Position numbers and translations under genes: made by a program
The notes under the pieces: generated by a model
The model's database searches: none
The model's input: only the letters and a program-made list of their open reading frames with translations
Told to the model about the DNA's origin: nothing
Shown here: positions 62,382-64,000 of the stretch, in pieces
How positions within the stretch are numbered: the stretch's first letter is position 1
How the letters are laid out: the number at the start of each line of letters is the position of its first letter
Assembly: GCA_028551475.1 (NCBI GenBank)
Contig: CM052355.1
Coordinates: 19,427,543 to 19,491,542 of the forward strand
DNA length: 64,000 nt
Direction of reading: 5' to 3'
DNA from: Casuarina equisetifolia
Taxonomy: Eukaryota; Streptophyta; Magnoliopsida; Fagales; Casuarinaceae

Positions 62382-62971
62382 TGAGAGTTCTTGTATTATT
62401 ATTTTAACTATTTTGTATAATAGTTGTTGTATACTTTTATTATGAAGTAACTCTTTTTCGTATACATATATAATTGTTTATATTATGTTTGAATTCATAC
62501 AGTTATATAGAACATTGGTAGTTCTATATAATAATAGACAAATATGTACACTAAATCATATAAGTATACATAAACAAAATTTTAAGATAAGTGCAATCTT
62601 ATGTGTATAAGACATATTGGTTCATTAGAACTATGCAATTTATTACCTAATGACTAGTTATCAATAAAGATAAAGATAAAGATAAAGAAAATTGACTGAC
62701 AATGTGGATAACATATAAAGCATCACTGTAAAGTGTTATTTAATTGTTGCACTACTATGTTTGAATTCATGTCAATAGTTTTGAAAAACTCTTGTGATTA
62801 TGGTTGGCTTTGCTTTCACTATTTGATTGTAGTTACTGCCATAGTTCAAGGTTTTGAAATTCTATGGGATATGATCAACTTATTAGAAATGCTACTAGAT
62901 TCATATATAAGGTTTAAACTATTTTCTTAACATTTATTTTCTATTTCATTAATATAGCCTAAGTGGGAGAT

Positions 62972-63644
62972 TGTTAGACTATTTACATAACCCACCCATG
63001 TGTGGGCTTACATCAATGGTCATTATAAACATATTTTACTTGGATATATTAATGTAATTTTTATATGGTCTATTAAGGTGACATAAATGTTCTTATTCAT
63101 AACAAATATGGAGGCATTGGTGTAGGCCAGTGTTTACGTAATAAGACTGTGATGAGTCAGGTCTATTTAAGTAACATATAAATTATATGGCTAAGCCTTT
63201 TTCCTAGCTCTAAATTATGTGCATATAAGTCACATTAAATGTATGGACAATTAAGTTATGGGCCTGAATGTTTTGGGCTTATAATGGGCTTTATGGATGA
63301 GTGTTTACGGTTAAGTTTATAGTTATGTTTATAGTCTTGTGAACGATTAGGATGAGTCTTAAGTCAGTTAAGATAAAGACTTATATAAGATGTCGTGAAC
63401 ACAGTTATTGATATATAGAAAACATATCCGTTCTTTTCACCCTTTCATACCTACAATGACTTAGAAATAAGTCTCATCGATCTTGTGCTCTAGAAGTGAT
63501 AAGGAAGATAGATAGCCATTTTACAAAACCTATAGAGCTAAAATTAGGTTAGTTCTAACATCATTTTATTCCATTTCATAGTTTATGATAACTAAATATG
63601 ATCTTGTATTATTGGACTCTTTAGAGGCTGGATTTTTACAAACA
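62972..63644 (+). repeat. 3' LTR of Copia element 3
   Basis: Starts TGTTAGACTATTT straight after the polypurine tract and ends TTTTTACAAACA, followed by the target duplication CCTTG. Confidence 0.92.
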
Positions 63645-63848
63645 CCTTGTTTTAAGCAACCATCTTCATCAAATTGTTGTTGCACGTTGTTGCATGTTCA
63701 AGTGTAGCTCCAACTTCATTCTTGTCTCTTTTCATCGGCTAACCATTCTCTGATATGCAAAGGGAGACCTCATTATGACCCAATGAAGAAAGTGAAGAAT
63801 AAACAACATCAATCTGCACAAATAACAAGTTATTGTAGTGAAGATTGG

Positions 63849-64000
63849 TGTTTGGATATGTGAAAAGAAAACCTACATCGGTCATATATAAGGTAAAGGT
63901 TTTGGCCTTATTAATTAAGAGTTTTTCATATCTATCACCAATTGGTTTTAGGTGGACAACTGGACCTTTTTCTTTAATATGGTATTAGAGTTAGTCTAAC
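63849..64000 (+). mobile_element. 5' LTR and primer site of a short LTR element (TRIM type), cut by the window end
   Basis: TGTTTGGATATGTGAAAAG, CTACATCGGTCATATATAAG and ATCACCAATTGGTTTTAGGT, then TTCTTTAATA, form an LTR of about 133 bases (63849-63981). Blocks like these recur in plant TRIM and small Copia LTRs. It is followed directly by TGGTATTAGAG, one base off the tRNA-Met primer-site core. It lies in what should be an intron of the GH17 pseudogene. The rest is outside the window. Confidence 0.65.

Larger units (their letters stand above)
56898..63644 (+). mobile_element. Ty1/Copia LTR retrotransposon 3, structurally complete but decayed
   Basis: LTRs at 56898-57573 and about 62972-63644 both start TGTT(T)AGACTATTTACATA and end in CA. 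A polypurine tract (AAGTGGGAGA, 62961-62970) abuts the 3' LTR. A remnant of the primer site (TTAGAGCCAGGTTT, 57575-57588) follows the 5' LTR. A 5-bp target duplication CCTTG flanks it. The interior carries plus-strand pol with stops and a large inverted repeat in place of most of gag. It sits inside a GH17 exon. Confidence 0.94.
56640..63813 (-). pseudogene. Glucan endo-1,3-beta-glucosidase (GH17) pseudogene split by Copia element 3
   Basis: On the minus strand an acceptor (TTATTTGTGCAG) opens an exon at 63813 that reads IDVVYSSLSSLGHNEVSL, then SENG-stop-P where GH17 enzymes have ETGWP. It continues NEVGATLEHATTC to 63645. After 6.7 kb of Copia element 3 the exon resumes at 56897 and reads PPLKPTSDLDVYIYALFNEN, matching the GH17 consensus before NENxKPG. 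One base is missing near 56812, after which ERNFGLFQPGASPVYP follows in a new frame. A hydrophobic tail ends near 56640, as in GPI-anchored members. Two stops, one frameshift and the insertion make it inactive. Such enzymes hydrolyse callose in cell walls and plasmodesmata. Upstream exons would lie beyond the window. Confidence 0.85.

Overview
The window is nuclear DNA of a flowering plant, most likely a woody eudicot. The evidence is GT-AG introns in AT-rich non-coding DNA, many simple repeats, several decayed LTR retrotransposons, and plant-specific genes. I found no CRISPR array, tRNA, rRNA or bacterial-type operon, and no clearly novel multi-gene system. The positions below come from reading splice junctions by eye. 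Gene models whose phases close without a break are marked as such.

Layout. 1-4.8 kb is mostly non-coding with simple repeats and one doubtful first exon. RAR1 (CHORD-domain immune co-chaperone, minus strand, 5 exons) lies at 4.8-8.0 kb. A partial copy of KEA5 (part of intron 1, exon 2 and part of intron 2) is at 9.0-11.4 kb. An intact aldo-keto reductase (plus, 4 exons) is at 12.0-13.4 kb, followed at 13.8-14.5 kb by a copy of part of RAR1 intron 2. A decayed Ty1/Copia element (minus) fills 16.06-21.12 kb. KEA5, a K+/H+ antiporter with 20 exons, runs on the minus strand from 36.8 to 23.9 kb. It faces NEET (CDGSH Fe-S protein, plus, 2 exons) across about 1.2 kb. XLT2 (xyloglucan galactosyltransferase, single exon, plus) is at 42.9-44.4 kb.

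From 47.5 kb rightward the window is transposon territory. A minus-strand Ty3/Gypsy chromovirus remnant is split by a Copia element (48.45-53.97 kb). A second Copia element (56.90-63.64 kb, with a 5-bp target duplication) sits inside an exon of a broken GH17 beta-1,3-glucanase gene. A short LTR of TRIM type begins at 63.85 kb in what looks like an intron of the same gene.

How the genes fit together. RAR1-KEA5-NEET matches the consecutive Arabidopsis loci At5g51700, At5g51710 and At5g51720, so this is a conserved microsyntenic block. It is expanded here by the reductase gene, duplicated fragments and a Copia element. The order RAR1, KEA5 fragment, reductase, RAR1 fragment, KEA5 suggests an old tandem duplication of the block that has since been largely lost. 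No shared pathway for these neighbours is visible in the sequence.
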